Source: Actinoplanes sp. TBRC 11911
Lineage (GTDB): Bacteria > Actinomycetota > Actinomycetes > Mycobacteriales > Micromonosporaceae
NCBI RefSeq assembly: GCF_012933445.1
Contig: NZ_JABBNC010000033.1
Coordinates: 1-64,000 of the forward strand
Length of the DNA: 64,000 nt
Reading direction: 5' to 3'
The notes under the pieces were generated by a model. The model did not search any database. It was not told the origin of the DNA and saw only the letters and a list, made by a program, of their open reading frames with translations. Made by a program: the position numbers and the translations under genes. This document shows, in pieces, positions 33,783 through 41,679 of this stretch (positions are counted from its first letter, which is position 1; each line of letters starts with the position of its first letter).

Positions 33783-36347
33783 GTGCCTAGCCACCGCGAA
33801 GCGGTGGTGGCCGCCATTCGGCAGGAGCTTGCGGAGGCGCGCGGCGCCGCGCGCGCCGTGCTGGCCGCGGCCGAGACCGCCCGGGGTGAGGCGCAGCAGC
33901 GGCGCGGCCTGGTAAGGGACGCGTACGCCACCTGCCTGAACCAACTCGCCGAGGCACGTGACGCCGCCCGCCGTGACATCCAGCGCCGGTACGAGAACGA
34001 ATCCGCCAAGCTCGCCAGCAACGTGCGCCGCCTGGCCGCGATCAGCGCCACCGGAGCGGCCGGCACCCCGTGGCGCATGTGGACCCCGACCGAGCCGGAG
34101 CCGGGCAGCCGCCCCGGCCTGCTCCGCGTCGGCACCCTCACGATCGACGACACCGCCCTGCTCCCGGCCCTGGTCCCGCTTCTCGACATCGCCCACGTGA
34201 ACCTGTCCGGCGACCAGCGCACGATCGACGGCATCATCACCGGCCTGCTGTTACGCGCCCTGGGCAGCACCCGGCCGGGCCAGGTTCACCTCACCGTGTA
34301 CGACCCGGAGCACCTCGGCGGCACCCTCGCGCCGTTCGCGCCGCTCGGGGTCATCTCGTTCGTCGGGCCGGGCGGTCTCGGGGCCATGCTGGACGAACTC
34401 GTCGAGCACATCTGCCGCATCAACGAGACGGTGCTGGCCGGTGGCCCGCCGGTGGACTCGTGGCGGGTGATCGTGCTGCTGGCCGACGCCGCCGCGGCCG
34501 CCGAGCTCACCCAGGCCCAGCGCGCCCAGCTCGACCGCGTCTGCCGGACCGGCGTGTCGTGCGGCGTGCACCTGATCGTGCGCGGCGTCGACCTGGTGGA
34601 TCACCCGACCGTGCACCGGCTCGCCGTACGGGAGGGAATTGCATATTCGCAGGCCACCGGCGAGCTGGAGATCCGGCTCGACCCGCCACCACCGGCCGAG
34701 CAGGTCGCCGCGTTCTGCCGGGCCACCGCGGAACGTCTGCGCGCCGGTCCGCCGCCGGCCCGGTTCGCCGATCTGGAGCCGGCCGAGTACTGGGCCGAGT
34801 CGTCCGCGCACGGGCTGGCCGCGCCGATCGGGGACACCACCGACGGCACACTGATCGAGGTGCCACTGGGCGACGATCCCCCGCACGCGCTGATCGGCGG
34901 CCCGTCGGGTTCCGGCAAGACCAATCTCCTGTACGCCTGGCTCGCCGCTCTCGCCACCCGCTACGGCCCCGAGGAACTGGCCCTCTACCTGCTCGACTTC
35001 AAGGAAGGCGTGTCGTTCGCCCGGTTCGTCCCGGGGCCGCGCGATCCCGCCTGGCTGCCGCAGGTGCGCCTGGCCGGCATCAACGTCAACGCCGACCGGG
35101 AGTTCGGCCTGGCCATGCTCCGGCACCTGGGCGAGGAGCTGCGGCAGCGGGCGCAGGCGGCCAAGCGGTTCGACGCCTCCAAACTGTCCGAGCTGCGCGG
35201 CGAGGACCCGGACGGCCACTGGCCCCGGATCGTGGCCGTGATCGACGAGTTCCAGGTGCTGCTCACCGGCCGGGACGCGGTCGCCGACGAGGCCGTCGCG
35301 CTGCTCGAGGACCTGGCCCGGCGCGGCCGCTCGCAGGGCATCCACCTGGTCCTGGCCAGTCAGGACGTCTCCGGGATCGAGGCGTTGTGGGGCCGGTCCG
35401 GGCTGATCGGCCAGTTCACCCTCCGGATCGCTCTGCCGAAGGCGCGCCGCATCCTTGCCGAGGACAACCTCGCGGCCGCGCTCATCCCGCGCTTCCACGC
35501 CGTCGTCAACGCCCAGTCCGGCGCATCAGGTGCCAACGTGGTCGTACGCCTCCCGGACGCCGGCGACCGCCTGGTGTGGCGGACCCTGCAGCGGCGGCTG
35601 TGGCGGTCCCGGCCGGCCGGGTGCGAGGAGCCGCGGCTGTTCGACGGGGACGCGGTGCCCCGGTTGCCGTCGTCGTGCCGGCCGTCCGGCCCGGTGCCGC
35701 CGCCGTCCGCGCCGATCGGCAATTCGCCGGGCGCGGTGCTCGGCGAGCGCATCGACGTGGCCGCCCGCCCGGCCCGGTTGCGGCTGGGCCGGATGCCCGG
35801 ACGCAACCTGGCCGTGCTCGGCACCCGCATCGACGAGGCGTGCGACGTCCTCGCCTCGGCCGCGCTGTCGCTGGCCGCGCAGGGCCCGGCGCACTTCAGC
35901 ATCGTCTGCCCCGATCCGGACGCGGGGCGGCACGCGGCCCGGCTGATCGCCGAGCTGCCCAGCGCCGACTGGCGGGACGACCTGCCGGGCGAGGAGTTCC
36001 TGGACGTGCCGCACTACGTCATCGGGTACACGCTGGACGCCTTCGCCGACCACACGATGCTGCGCAAACTGCTCGCCGAGGGTCCGGAGCGGCGCACCCA
36101 CGTCCTCGGCTGGTGGCGCTCGGCCGGCCGGCTGCGCGACGGCCTCGGCGGCCCGGGCGCCCGGCTGGACCCGATCGGCGCGTGGGTCGCACTCGACGTG
36201 CACGGCTCCGATCTGGCGCCGCTCTACCCGCATCCCGGCGGCCCGGTCTGGTATCCGCGCACCCGGCGGGCACTGTTCTTCGACCGTTCCGTCCACCGCA
36301 CCCCGGAAGTGATCATCCCGTACGAGGTGAACAGTGACCACACGTGA
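33783..36347 (+). CDS. FtsK/SpoIIIE/EccC-like ATPase with one active and two degenerate modules
   Basis: Residues 1-85 form a coiled coil with no membrane segment. A first FtsK-like module (about 115-300) lacks a P-loop (AHVNLSGDQRTIDG takes its place) but keeps the HLTVYDPEHLGGT and GVHLIVRG strands. The second module (about 345-610) is intact: Walker A G372-G-P-S-G-S-G-K-T380, Walker B VAVID488-E489-F and the sensor LVLASQD. A third module (about 650-850) again lacks GK(S/T) (RNLAVLGTRIDEA). Three tandem FtsK modules recall EccC of type VII secretion, but there the active module is the first. GTG 33783 has GGGAGG four to five bases ahead. It is followed by an overlapping membrane-protein gene, so the pair may form a membrane-linked translocase. 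The substrate is unknown. Confidence 0.75.
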   Translation: MPSHREAVVAAIRQELAEARGAARAVLAAAETARGEAQQRRGLVRDAYATCLNQLAEARDAARRDIQRRYENESAKLASNVRRLAAISATGAAGTPWRMWTPTEPEPGSRPGLLRVGTLTIDDTALLPALVPLLDIAHVNLSGDQRTIDGIITGLLLRALGSTRPGQVHLTVYDPEHLGGTLAPFAPLGVISFVGPGGLGAMLDELVEHICRINETVLAGGPPVDSWRVIVLLADAAAAAELTQAQRAQLDRVCRTGVSCGVHLIVRGVDLVDHPTVHRLAVREGIAYSQATGELEIRLDPPPPAEQVAAFCRATAERLRAGPPPARFADLEPAEYWAESSAHGLAAPIGDTTDGTLIEVPLGDDPPHALIGGPSGSGKTNLLYAWLAALATRYGPEELALYLLDFKEGVSFARFVPGPRDPAWLPQVRLAGINVNADREFGLAMLRHLGEELRQRAQAAKRFDASKLSELRGEDPDGHWPRIVAVIDEFQVLLTGRDAVADEAVALLEDLARRGRSQGIHLVLASQDVSGIEALWGRSGLIGQFTLRIALPKARRILAEDNLAAALIPRFHAVVNAQSGASGANVVVRLPDAGDRLVWRTLQRRLWRSRPAGCEEPRLFDGDAVPRLPSSCRPSGPVPPPSAPIGNSPGAVLGERIDVAARPARLRLGRMPGRNLAVLGTRIDEACDVLASAALSLAAQGPAHFSIVCPDPDAGRHAARLIAELPSADWRDDLPGEEFLDVPHYVIGYTLDAFADHTMLRKLLAEGPERRTHVLGWWRSAGRLRDGLGGPGARLDPIGAWVALDVHGSDLAPLYPHPGGPVWYPRTRRALFFDRSVHRTPEVIIPYEVNSDHT

Positions 36348-37068
36348 CCGGCAGCCGATGGGCCACGACTATCAGCTGATGCTCAGTGCCCTGGCGGAGG
36401 CTTCCCGCCGCCGCGAGGCCGAGCTCGGCAACGCGGAACAGGCCTATCAGGACAGCGCCGCGCAAGCGGCCGGTGAGCTGGCCCGGGCCGAGGGCGACGC
36501 GCTGTCCGCGGACCGCTGGGCGGGTACCGCGGCGGCCCAGGTGCTCGACGTGGACCGGGAGGCGGCCCGGCTGTGGGAGCAGCTGCGCCGGGCCCGCGGG
36601 ATGCGGGTGCGGGCGCTGGGCGAGATGCCCGAGCCGGCCCCGGTGGAGGCGCTGCCGCGGGTGGCGCTGCCCCGGAACCCGTCCGACGACGACATGCCGC
36701 CCCGGATCCTTCTCGCCCGGGTCGCCGAGCGCATCGACGTGACCGCGCGGCCAGCCTTGCACCGACCCCTGCCGCGCTGGGCGTTACCGCTGTTGCCGCT
36801 GGTGGGGGCGGTGTTCGCGGCGTTGACCGGGCTGATCGCGTCGGGCCTGGTAACGGTGGGCGACTCGGGCGTGTGGGGCGGCGAGGTGATTCGGGGAGCC
36901 GGTTGGCTGGCCTTCCTGGGTGCGCCCTCGTCCGGGGTGCCGGTGGCCACGCTTTTCGCGCACCGCCGCCTGCAGGCCCGGCTGGACATCGGCGGCGTCG
37001 GCCTCACCCTGCTGGGCGGCATGGTCGCGGCCACCCTGATGTCGCTGGCCTTCGCGGCCCGTCACTAG
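36334..37068 (+). CDS. Membrane partner of the FtsK-like ATPase
   Basis: A 244 aa protein: a coiled-coil, Ala/Glu-rich first half (about 15-85), a proline-rich link, then three hydrophobic segments (about 148-170, 185-202, 222-240) with a basic FAHRRLQARLD loop. GTG 36334 lies 14 bases inside the ATPase gene, so translation is coupled. No family is recognised. The position and the matching coiled-coil halves suggest it anchors the ATPase to the membrane. Confidence 0.6.
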   Translation: MTTRDRQPMGHDYQLMLSALAEASRRREAELGNAEQAYQDSAAQAAGELARAEGDALSADRWAGTAAAQVLDVDREAARLWEQLRRARGMRVRALGEMPEPAPVEALPRVALPRNPSDDDMPPRILLARVAERIDVTARPALHRPLPRWALPLLPLVGAVFAALTGLIASGLVTVGDSGVWGGEVIRGAGWLAFLGAPSSGVPVATLFAHRRLQARLDIGGVGLTLLGGMVAATLMSLAFAARH

Positions 37069-37081
37069 CTTTCTGCCCGAT

Positions 37082-37405
37082 TCAGCGTGGGATTTCCGCG
37101 TACGCCACCGAGAGCACCGCCTGCGCCACCAGGGTCGCTTCCTCCTTGGTGTCGTAGGGGCCGACCCGCAGCTCGACCGCGTGTGAGCCGAACAGGGCGC
37201 GCACGGTCCAGCTGTTCGGGTGCCGGTCGTCCTCCCGGCTGTGGTTGACGATGATCTGGGTGGCGCCGCGCACGTTGACCACCGACCACTTCTCGCCGGC
37301 GGTCGGCCAGGCGCGGAACCAGCCCGGCGCGACCCCGACGGCTTCCTTGTTCGCTTCGTCGAACGCCCACTGCAGCTCGGTGGGCGACGGCAAGACGCGC
37401 GTCAT
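37082..37405 (-). CDS. Small soluble protein, unknown function
   Basis: A 107 aa protein with LPSPTELQWAFDEANKEAVG at its start, and aromatic and beta-rich middle segments (WSVVNVRGATQIIVNHS, WTVRALFGSHAVELRVGPY). It ends in a helix EEATLVAQAVLSVAYAE. ATG 37405 has a GGGAGG eight bases ahead, so the longer open frame upstream is not used. No catalytic motif is seen. It converges on the ATPase operon. Confidence 0.6.
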   Translation of the reverse strand: MTRVLPSPTELQWAFDEANKEAVGVAPGWFRAWPTAGEKWSVVNVRGATQIIVNHSREDDRHPNSWTVRALFGSHAVELRVGPYDTKEEATLVAQAVLSVAYAEIPR

Positions 37406-37463
37406 CCGCGGACCTCCCCCGTGACCGATTTGCCACCATGGCCATGGTAGGAGGCATTTGCCG

Positions 37464-38312
37464 TCAGTAGGTGTAGAACCCCTTCCCCGTCTTACGGCCC
37501 AGGTCACCCGCGGTGACCATGCGCTGGAGCAGCTCCGGCGGGAAGAACTTCTCATCGGCGGTGTCGCGGTAGATGTTGCCGGCCGCGTTCAGCATCACGT
37601 CCAGGCCGGTCAGGTCGACGGTGGCGAGCGGGCCCATCGCGTGCCCGAAGCCGAGCTTCATCACCGTGTCGAGGTCGGCGGCGCTGACCACACCCGTCTC
37701 CACCAGCTTGATCGCCTCGACCAGGATGGCCGAGAACAGCCGGTTCGAGACGAAACCGGCCACATCGCGCTTGACCTCGACGCACGTCTTGCCGACCTCT
37801 TCGGCGAAGACGCGCGCGGTGGATAACGTGTCGTCCGACGTCTGATACCCGCGGACCAGCTCGACCAGCTTCATCATCGGCACCGGCGAGAAGAAGTGGA
37901 TGCCGACCACCGACTCGGGCCGCTCGGTCACGGTGGCGATCTGGGTGATCGGGATGGCCGACGTGTTGGTCCCGAGGATCGCGCCGGCCTTGCAGATCTT
38001 GTCGAGCTGGCGGAAGACCTCGTGCTTGGCCTCCACCTTCTCGTAGATGGCCTCCACCACGATGTCGGCGTCGGCGGCCGCGTCCATGTCGGTGGTGGGG
38101 GTGATCCGGGAGAGGGTGGCCTCGACGTCCTCGGCGCTGATCTTGCCTTTGTTCACGAAGCGGTCCAGTGAGTCCCGGATCGCCGCCATGCCCCGCTTCA
38201 GCGAGGCGTCGTCCACATCCCGGACGGTCACGTGCCAGCCGGCCTGCGCCGAGACCTGAGCGATGCCGGAACCCATCAAGCCCGAACCGATGACCGCGAG
38301 TCGACCCGCCAT
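37464..38312 (-). CDS. 3-hydroxybutyryl-CoA dehydrogenase (3-hydroxyacyl-CoA dehydrogenase family)
   Basis: It oxidises (S)-3-hydroxyacyl-CoA with NAD(P), or reduces acetoacetyl-CoA in reverse. The Rossmann motif is at the very start (VIGSGLMGSGIAQVSA), the catalytic His lies in VGIHFFSPVPMM, and the C-terminal dimer domain is complete. ATG 38312 gives 282 aa, the usual length, with AAGGAG six bases ahead; the open frame beyond it is not coding. The gene is single and divergent from a small membrane protein. A TAACGGGCGTTA dyad lies 39 bases before the start. It logically pairs with the thiolase at 18.7-19.9 kb. Confidence 0.92.
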   Translation of the reverse strand: MAGRLAVIGSGLMGSGIAQVSAQAGWHVTVRDVDDASLKRGMAAIRDSLDRFVNKGKISAEDVEATLSRITPTTDMDAAADADIVVEAIYEKVEAKHEVFRQLDKICKAGAILGTNTSAIPITQIATVTERPESVVGIHFFSPVPMMKLVELVRGYQTSDDTLSTARVFAEEVGKTCVEVKRDVAGFVSNRLFSAILVEAIKLVETGVVSAADLDTVMKLGFGHAMGPLATVDLTGLDVMLNAAGNIYRDTADEKFFPPELLQRMVTAGDLGRKTGKGFYTY

Positions 38313-38344
38313 GTGCGTCTCCTTCATGTGTCCTGCGTCTCGGC

Positions 38345-38362
38345 TCACCCTAACGGGCGTTA
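38345..38362 (-). promoter_or_regulatory. Operator-like dyad overlapping the dehydrogenase -10 box
   Basis: TAACG-GG-CGTTA at 38351-38362 is a perfect five-base inverted repeat. Its minus-strand end runs directly into TAGGGT (38350-38345), a possible -10 about 32 bases from the start codon. A repressor here would block initiation. It matches 10 of 12 bases of the thiolase/epimerase dyad. Confidence 0.5.
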
Positions 38363-38434
38363 ATGAGACAGGGGACACGGGAGGGCCGCTCGCCCGATCG
38401 GGGCAAATCCGGGGAAATGCCTGCTTAACGGTGC

Positions 38435-38440
38435 CAGACT
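38435..38440 (+). promoter_or_regulatory. Leaderless -10 box of the small membrane protein gene
   Basis: CAGACT is followed by six bases and ATG 38447. Confidence 0.45.
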
Positions 38441-38446
38441 GTGCGC

Positions 38447-38734
38447 ATGGCCACAGGCAACGGCTGGTACCTCATCGGGCCGCTGATCGCCGTCGGCCTG
38501 GTCTGCTTCCTCGGCGCCGTCTTCTGGCGCATGGGACTGCAGTGGACGCTCAACTCGACCGACGACGATTACGGCCTGCTGCGCCCGGCGGCCGTGGCCG
38601 GGGACGAGGAAGCGGCCGAGGAGATCCGGCAGATGCTCGCCGACGCCGGCATCCGCGCGACCCTGGCCGGCCCGACGGTGCTGGTGTTCGCCGAGGACCT
38701 GGAGGAAGCGCGGCGCGCGCTAAAAGTCGTATGA
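38447..38734 (+). CDS. Small membrane protein with a DUF2007-like C-terminal domain
   Basis: A 95 aa protein: one N-terminal membrane helix (about 7-28), a short acidic linker, and a compact domain ([35 protein letters not shown]). That domain resembles the DUF2007 putative signal-transducing fold (beta-alpha pattern ending in an EEARRAL helix). The function is unknown. Its last 15 bases overlap the 3' end of the convergent murA gene. Confidence 0.65.
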   Translation: MATGNGWYLIGPLIAVGLVCFLGAVFWRMGLQWTLNSTDDDYGLLRPAAVAGDEEAAEEIRQMLADAGIRATLAGPTVLVFAEDLEEARRALKVV

Positions 38735-40006
38735 CGGCTCCGGCACGTCGGCCCGCTCCACGTCGGCGCCCAGCTTGGCCAGGTCGGCCACGAAATCCGG
38801 GTAGCCGCGGTCGATGTGGTGCACCTCGGCCACCTCGGTGACGCCGTCGGCACACAGCCCGGCCATGACCAGGCCCGCCCCGGCCCGGATGTCGGTCGCC
38901 CGCACCGGCGCCCCGGACAGCCGGTGCCGCCCGTTCACCACCGCGTGATGGCCGTCGGTGCGGATGTCCGCCCCCAGCCGCACCATCTCGTTCACGAACA
39001 TGAACCGGCCGTCGAAGATGTTCTCGGTGACCAGCGACGCGCCCTCGGCCACGGACGCCAGCCCCAGGGCCATCGGCAGCAGGTCGGTGGCGAACCCCGG
39101 GTACGGCAGGGTGACGATGTCGACAGCCTTGGGGCGGTCCTCCATGCGTACGCGGAAGGCATTGTCGCCCGGCGTGACCTCGGCACCGGCGGTGACCAAT
39201 TTGTCCAGCGCGATGTCCAGGAACTCGGGCCGGACACCGTGGATCGTCACGTCACCGCGGGTCATCACGGTGCCGAACGCCCAGGTGCCGCCGACGATCC
39301 GGTCACCCACCGTGGTGTGCCGGACCGGGTGCAGCTCGTCGACGCCCTCGATGGTCAGCGTCGACGTGCCGGCGCCGTCGATCTGCGCGCCCATGTCGGT
39401 GAGCATCTCGCAGATGTCGACGATCTCCGGCTCGCGGGCGGCGTTGTCGATCTCCGTAACGCCCTTCGCGCGTACCGCCGCCATCAGCAGATTCTCGGTC
39501 GCGCCCACGCTCGGGAAGTCCAGCCAGATCTTGCTGCCGCGCAACCCGTGCGGCGCCGACGCGATGACATAGCCGTGCTCGCCGGAAATATCGGCACCCA
39601 TCCGGGCAAGTCCGGAGACGTGCATGTCGAGGCCCCGCGAACCGATCATGTCGCCGCCCGGGAGCGCGACCCGCACGTAGCCGGTGCGGGCCAGCAGCGG
39701 CCCCAGCACGCAGATCGACGCCCGCAGCCGGCGCACCAGGTCGTAGTCGGCCTCGCTGCCGGGCTCGGCGGGCACATCGATGGTCGCGCGTCCACCCTCC
39801 AGCGTGACCTGGCAACCCAGCCGGCGCAGCACCTCCGCCATGATCGCGATGTCGGTGATGCGGGGAACGTTGTCGACGACGCTGCGCCCCTGAGCCAGCA
39901 GCGCGACCGCCATCAGCTTGAGAGCCGAGTTCTTCGCGCCACCGACCTCGACGTCGCCAATCAGCGGCGCGCCGCCCTTCACCCTGATCACATCCACGCG
40001 GGCCAT
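38720..40006 (-). CDS. murA: UDP-N-acetylglucosamine 1-carboxyvinyltransferase MurA
   Basis: MurA transfers enolpyruvate from PEP to UDP-GlcNAc, the first committed step of peptidoglycan synthesis. Conserved parts include [10 protein letters not shown] (catalytic Lys near 25, Asn26) and the repeated inside-out alpha/beta domains. The flexible-loop position that is Cys115 in E. coli is Asp119 here (LPGGD119MIGSR). The same Cys-to-Asp change is known from Mycobacterium tuberculosis and makes MurA insensitive to fosfomycin, so intrinsic resistance is predicted. ATG 40006 gives 428 aa, a normal length; the open frame upstream is antisense to the adenosyltransferase gene. The murA-adenosyltransferase-DUF2550-atp neighbourhood is shared with mycobacteria as I recall it. 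Confidence 0.96.
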   Translation of the reverse strand: MARVDVIRVKGGAPLIGDVEVGGAKNSALKLMAVALLAQGRSVVDNVPRITDIAIMAEVLRRLGCQVTLEGGRATIDVPAEPGSEADYDLVRRLRASICVLGPLLARTGYVRVALPGGDMIGSRGLDMHVSGLARMGADISGEHGYVIASAPHGLRGSKIWLDFPSVGATENLLMAAVRAKGVTEIDNAAREPEIVDICEMLTDMGAQIDGAGTSTLTIEGVDELHPVRHTTVGDRIVGGTWAFGTVMTRGDVTIHGVRPEFLDIALDKLVTAGAEVTPGDNAFRVRMEDRPKAVDIVTLPYPGFATDLLPMALGLASVAEGASLVTENIFDGRFMFVNEMVRLGADIRTDGHHAVVNGRHRLSGAPVRATDIRAGAGLVMAGLCADGVTEVAEVHHIDRGYPDFVADLAKLGADVERADVPEPSYDF

Positions 40007-40036
40007 GGTATGGGCCCCGGCCCAGCGCCGCCTCCG

Positions 40037-40042
40037 TAGGGT
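40037..40042 (+). promoter_or_regulatory. Leaderless -10 box of the adenosyltransferase gene
   Basis: TAGGGT is followed by six bases and ATG 40049. Confidence 0.5.
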
Positions 40043-40048
40043 GGTGCC

Positions 40049-40621
40049 ATGGCCGTTCACCTCACGCACATCTACACCCGCACCGGCGACGCCGGGCAGA
40101 CCCGGCTCGGCAACAACGAGATCGCCGCGAAGACCGACCCGAGGATCTCCGCGTACGCCGACGCGGACGAGTGCAACGCCGCGCTGGGGGTGGCGCTGGC
40201 GCTGGGCGACCTGGCGGACGACGTCCGTTCCGTGCTGACGGTGATCCAGAACGATCTCTTCGACGTCGGCGCGGACCTGTGCAACCCGATCTCGGACGAC
40301 CCGCCCTATCCCCCGCTGCGGATCACCGAGGAGTACGTGACCCGGCTCGAGGATTGGTGCGACGACTTCAACGAACGTCTGGCGAAGCTGGACAGCTTCA
40401 TCCTGCCCGGCGGCACTCCCGGCGCGGCGCTGCTGCACGTGGCCCGCACGGTCGCGCGCCGGGCCGAGCGCTCCGCGTGGGTTTTGATCGCGGCCGAACC
40501 GGACCGGACGAACGTGCTCGCGGCCAAGTATCTGAACCGCCTCTCCGACCTGCTGTTCATCCTGTCCCGCGTGGCGAACCCCGGCGGCGACGTGAAATGG
40601 GTGCCGGGCGGCGGCGCGTGA
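40049..40621 (+). CDS. PduO-type cob(I)alamin adenosyltransferase
   Basis: It transfers the adenosyl group of ATP to cob(I)alamin to make adenosylcobalamin, the cofactor of the acyl-CoA mutase at 11.5-13.2 kb. Family signatures are the N-terminal ATP-binding segment [13 protein letters not shown], the central [13 protein letters not shown] and the C-terminal [14 protein letters not shown]. The length of 190 aa is normal for the trimeric PduO type. The start is ATG 40049, apparently leaderless. The stop overlaps the next gene as GTGA. Confidence 0.95.
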   Translation: MAVHLTHIYTRTGDAGQTRLGNNEIAAKTDPRISAYADADECNAALGVALALGDLADDVRSVLTVIQNDLFDVGADLCNPISDDPPYPPLRITEEYVTRLEDWCDDFNERLAKLDSFILPGGTPGAALLHVARTVARRAERSAWVLIAAEPDRTNVLAAKYLNRLSDLLFILSRVANPGGDVKWVPGGGA

Positions 40622-41010
40622 CGTTCCACCACGTCGAGCTCTGGGTGCCCGACCTGACCGGCGCCCTGCGCCCGTGGGGCTGGCTGATGGCGTCGCTGGG
40701 CTGGACCCCGTACCAGGAGTGGCCGCAGGGCCGCTCCTGGCGCGACGGCGGCGTCTATCTGGTGCTGGAGCAGTCCCCGGCGCTGAACGGCATCGCGCAC
40801 GACCGCACGGCGCCCGGCCTGAACCACCTGGCGTTCACGGTGGCGGGCCCGGCCGAGGTCGACCGCCTCACCGCGGAGGCGCCGGCTCACGGTTGGTCGC
40901 TGCTCTTTCCCGACCGCCACCCGTACGCCGGTGGGCAGAGTTCCTACGCGGCGTACCTGGAGGACAACTGGGGTTACGAAGTGGAGCTGCAGCCCGCTCC
41001 GCCGGAATAA
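40618..41010 (+). CDS. VOC/glyoxalase-fold protein
   Basis: A 130 aa protein of the vicinal oxygen chelate superfamily, with the two repeated beta-alpha-beta-beta-beta modules. Potential metal ligands are the N-terminal His (TFHHVELW), the mid-domain His (GLNHLAFTV) and the C-terminal Glu (WGYEVEL). The internal [14 protein letters not shown] pattern resembles glyoxalase/bleomycin-resistance-type proteins. No substrate is assigned. GTG 40618 overlaps the adenosyltransferase stop, so the two are translationally coupled. Confidence 0.8.
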   Translation: MTFHHVELWVPDLTGALRPWGWLMASLGWTPYQEWPQGRSWRDGGVYLVLEQSPALNGIAHDRTAPGLNHLAFTVAGPAEVDRLTAEAPAHGWSLLFPDRHPYAGGQSSYAAYLEDNWGYEVELQPAPPE

Positions 41011-41094
41011 TTGGCCGATGTGGACGGTGGGTCCGCGTTACCGGCCCAGGCCAGTGGATCCACCCCGCACCCCGGCAAGCCCGCGTCCGAGACC

Positions 41095-41123
41095 ACGCCG
41101 GCGGCCCACCTCGCCGCCGGCGT
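41095..41123 (+). terminator. Terminator of the adenosyltransferase-VOC operon
   Basis: ACGCCGGCGGC (41095-41105) and GCCGCCGGCGT (41113-41123) form a perfect 11-base stem with a seven-base loop, 85 bases after the VOC stop. Confidence 0.7.
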
Positions 41124-41276
41124 CCCGGGTTAACGCGCTTTTAGGGTCCCGTTAGCCGTCTGATAAGTGGTTATGGTCCATATTTGCCCGATATAGGTAA
41201 TCGGTACCTTTGGTCGGCTACACCCGGCCCTCTTCCTGACGCCCTGGCTGCACCGAGATCGCTACCGTCTGTGCAT

Positions 41277-41393
41277 CAGCCCAGCGTGGGCTGTCGGGAA
41301 GCAGAGATCCGCCGGGCGTTCCAACTGGTCGCCCTTGGTCCGGCGGGGAGCTAGTGGCGAAACCGAGCCCGTAGATCCGCCGAGCTCGGGAGT
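41277..41393 (+). other. Candidate structured RNA leader before the surface-protein genes
   Basis: Three hairpins follow each other: CAGCCCA-GCG-TGGGCTG (41277-41293); CCGCC GGGCG … CGCCC … GGCGG, a nested double stem (41309-41346); and a CCGAGC … GCTCGG stem (about 41364-41390). The first coding start is ATG 41437. It does not fit the c-di-AMP or c-di-GMP riboswitch consensus. An AT-rich block at 41155-41220 could hold the promoter. Confidence 0.3.
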
Positions 41394-41436
41394 CCCCCCA
41401 CATGCATCGCAGTCATCCCCGTCTGCGCGTCCGCGC

Positions 41437-41643
41437 ATGAGGAAGAAGATCGTCCTCGTCCTGGCCATCGGCCTCGTGGCGCTCGGTGTCGGTGTGGGCG
41501 TCTACGCCCTGTCGAACAGTTCACCGGCCGCCGGCGAGAGCTCGTCCGTACGCGAAGGCGCACCCGGCGAGAACCAGATCCCGGCTCCGCCGCGTCCGCC
41601 ACGTCAGACGCCGATAGCTCACGTCGTCGTCGGCTCGAAGTAG
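41437..41643 (+). CDS. Small exported or membrane-anchored peptide
   Basis: A 68 aa product starting MRKKIVLVLAIGLVALGVGVGVYAL, a clear signal peptide or membrane anchor, followed by a Pro-rich polar tail. No family is known to me. No ribosome binding site is visible at ATG 41437, so the start is uncertain. It precedes the collagen-like protein gene by 36 bases and may belong to the same surface-protein operon. Confidence 0.5.
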   Translation: MRKKIVLVLAIGLVALGVGVGVYALSNSSPAAGESSSVREGAPGENQIPAPPRPPRQTPIAHVVVGSK

Positions 41644-41679
41644 CTCCTCCCAACCACCGAACCGAACCAGGAGATCTCC

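Noticed and set aside
33783-37405. A type VII (ESX) secretion locus or a phage-defence island
   Set aside because: No WXG100, EccB/D/E, mycosin, nuclease or toxin-like genes accompany the ATPase, so only the ATPase-partner pair is claimed.
41218-41436. A c-di-AMP (ydaO) or c-di-GMP (GEMM) riboswitch before the surface genes
   Set aside because: Hairpins are present but the conserved core sequences of both classes are absent. It is kept only as an unassigned structured leader.
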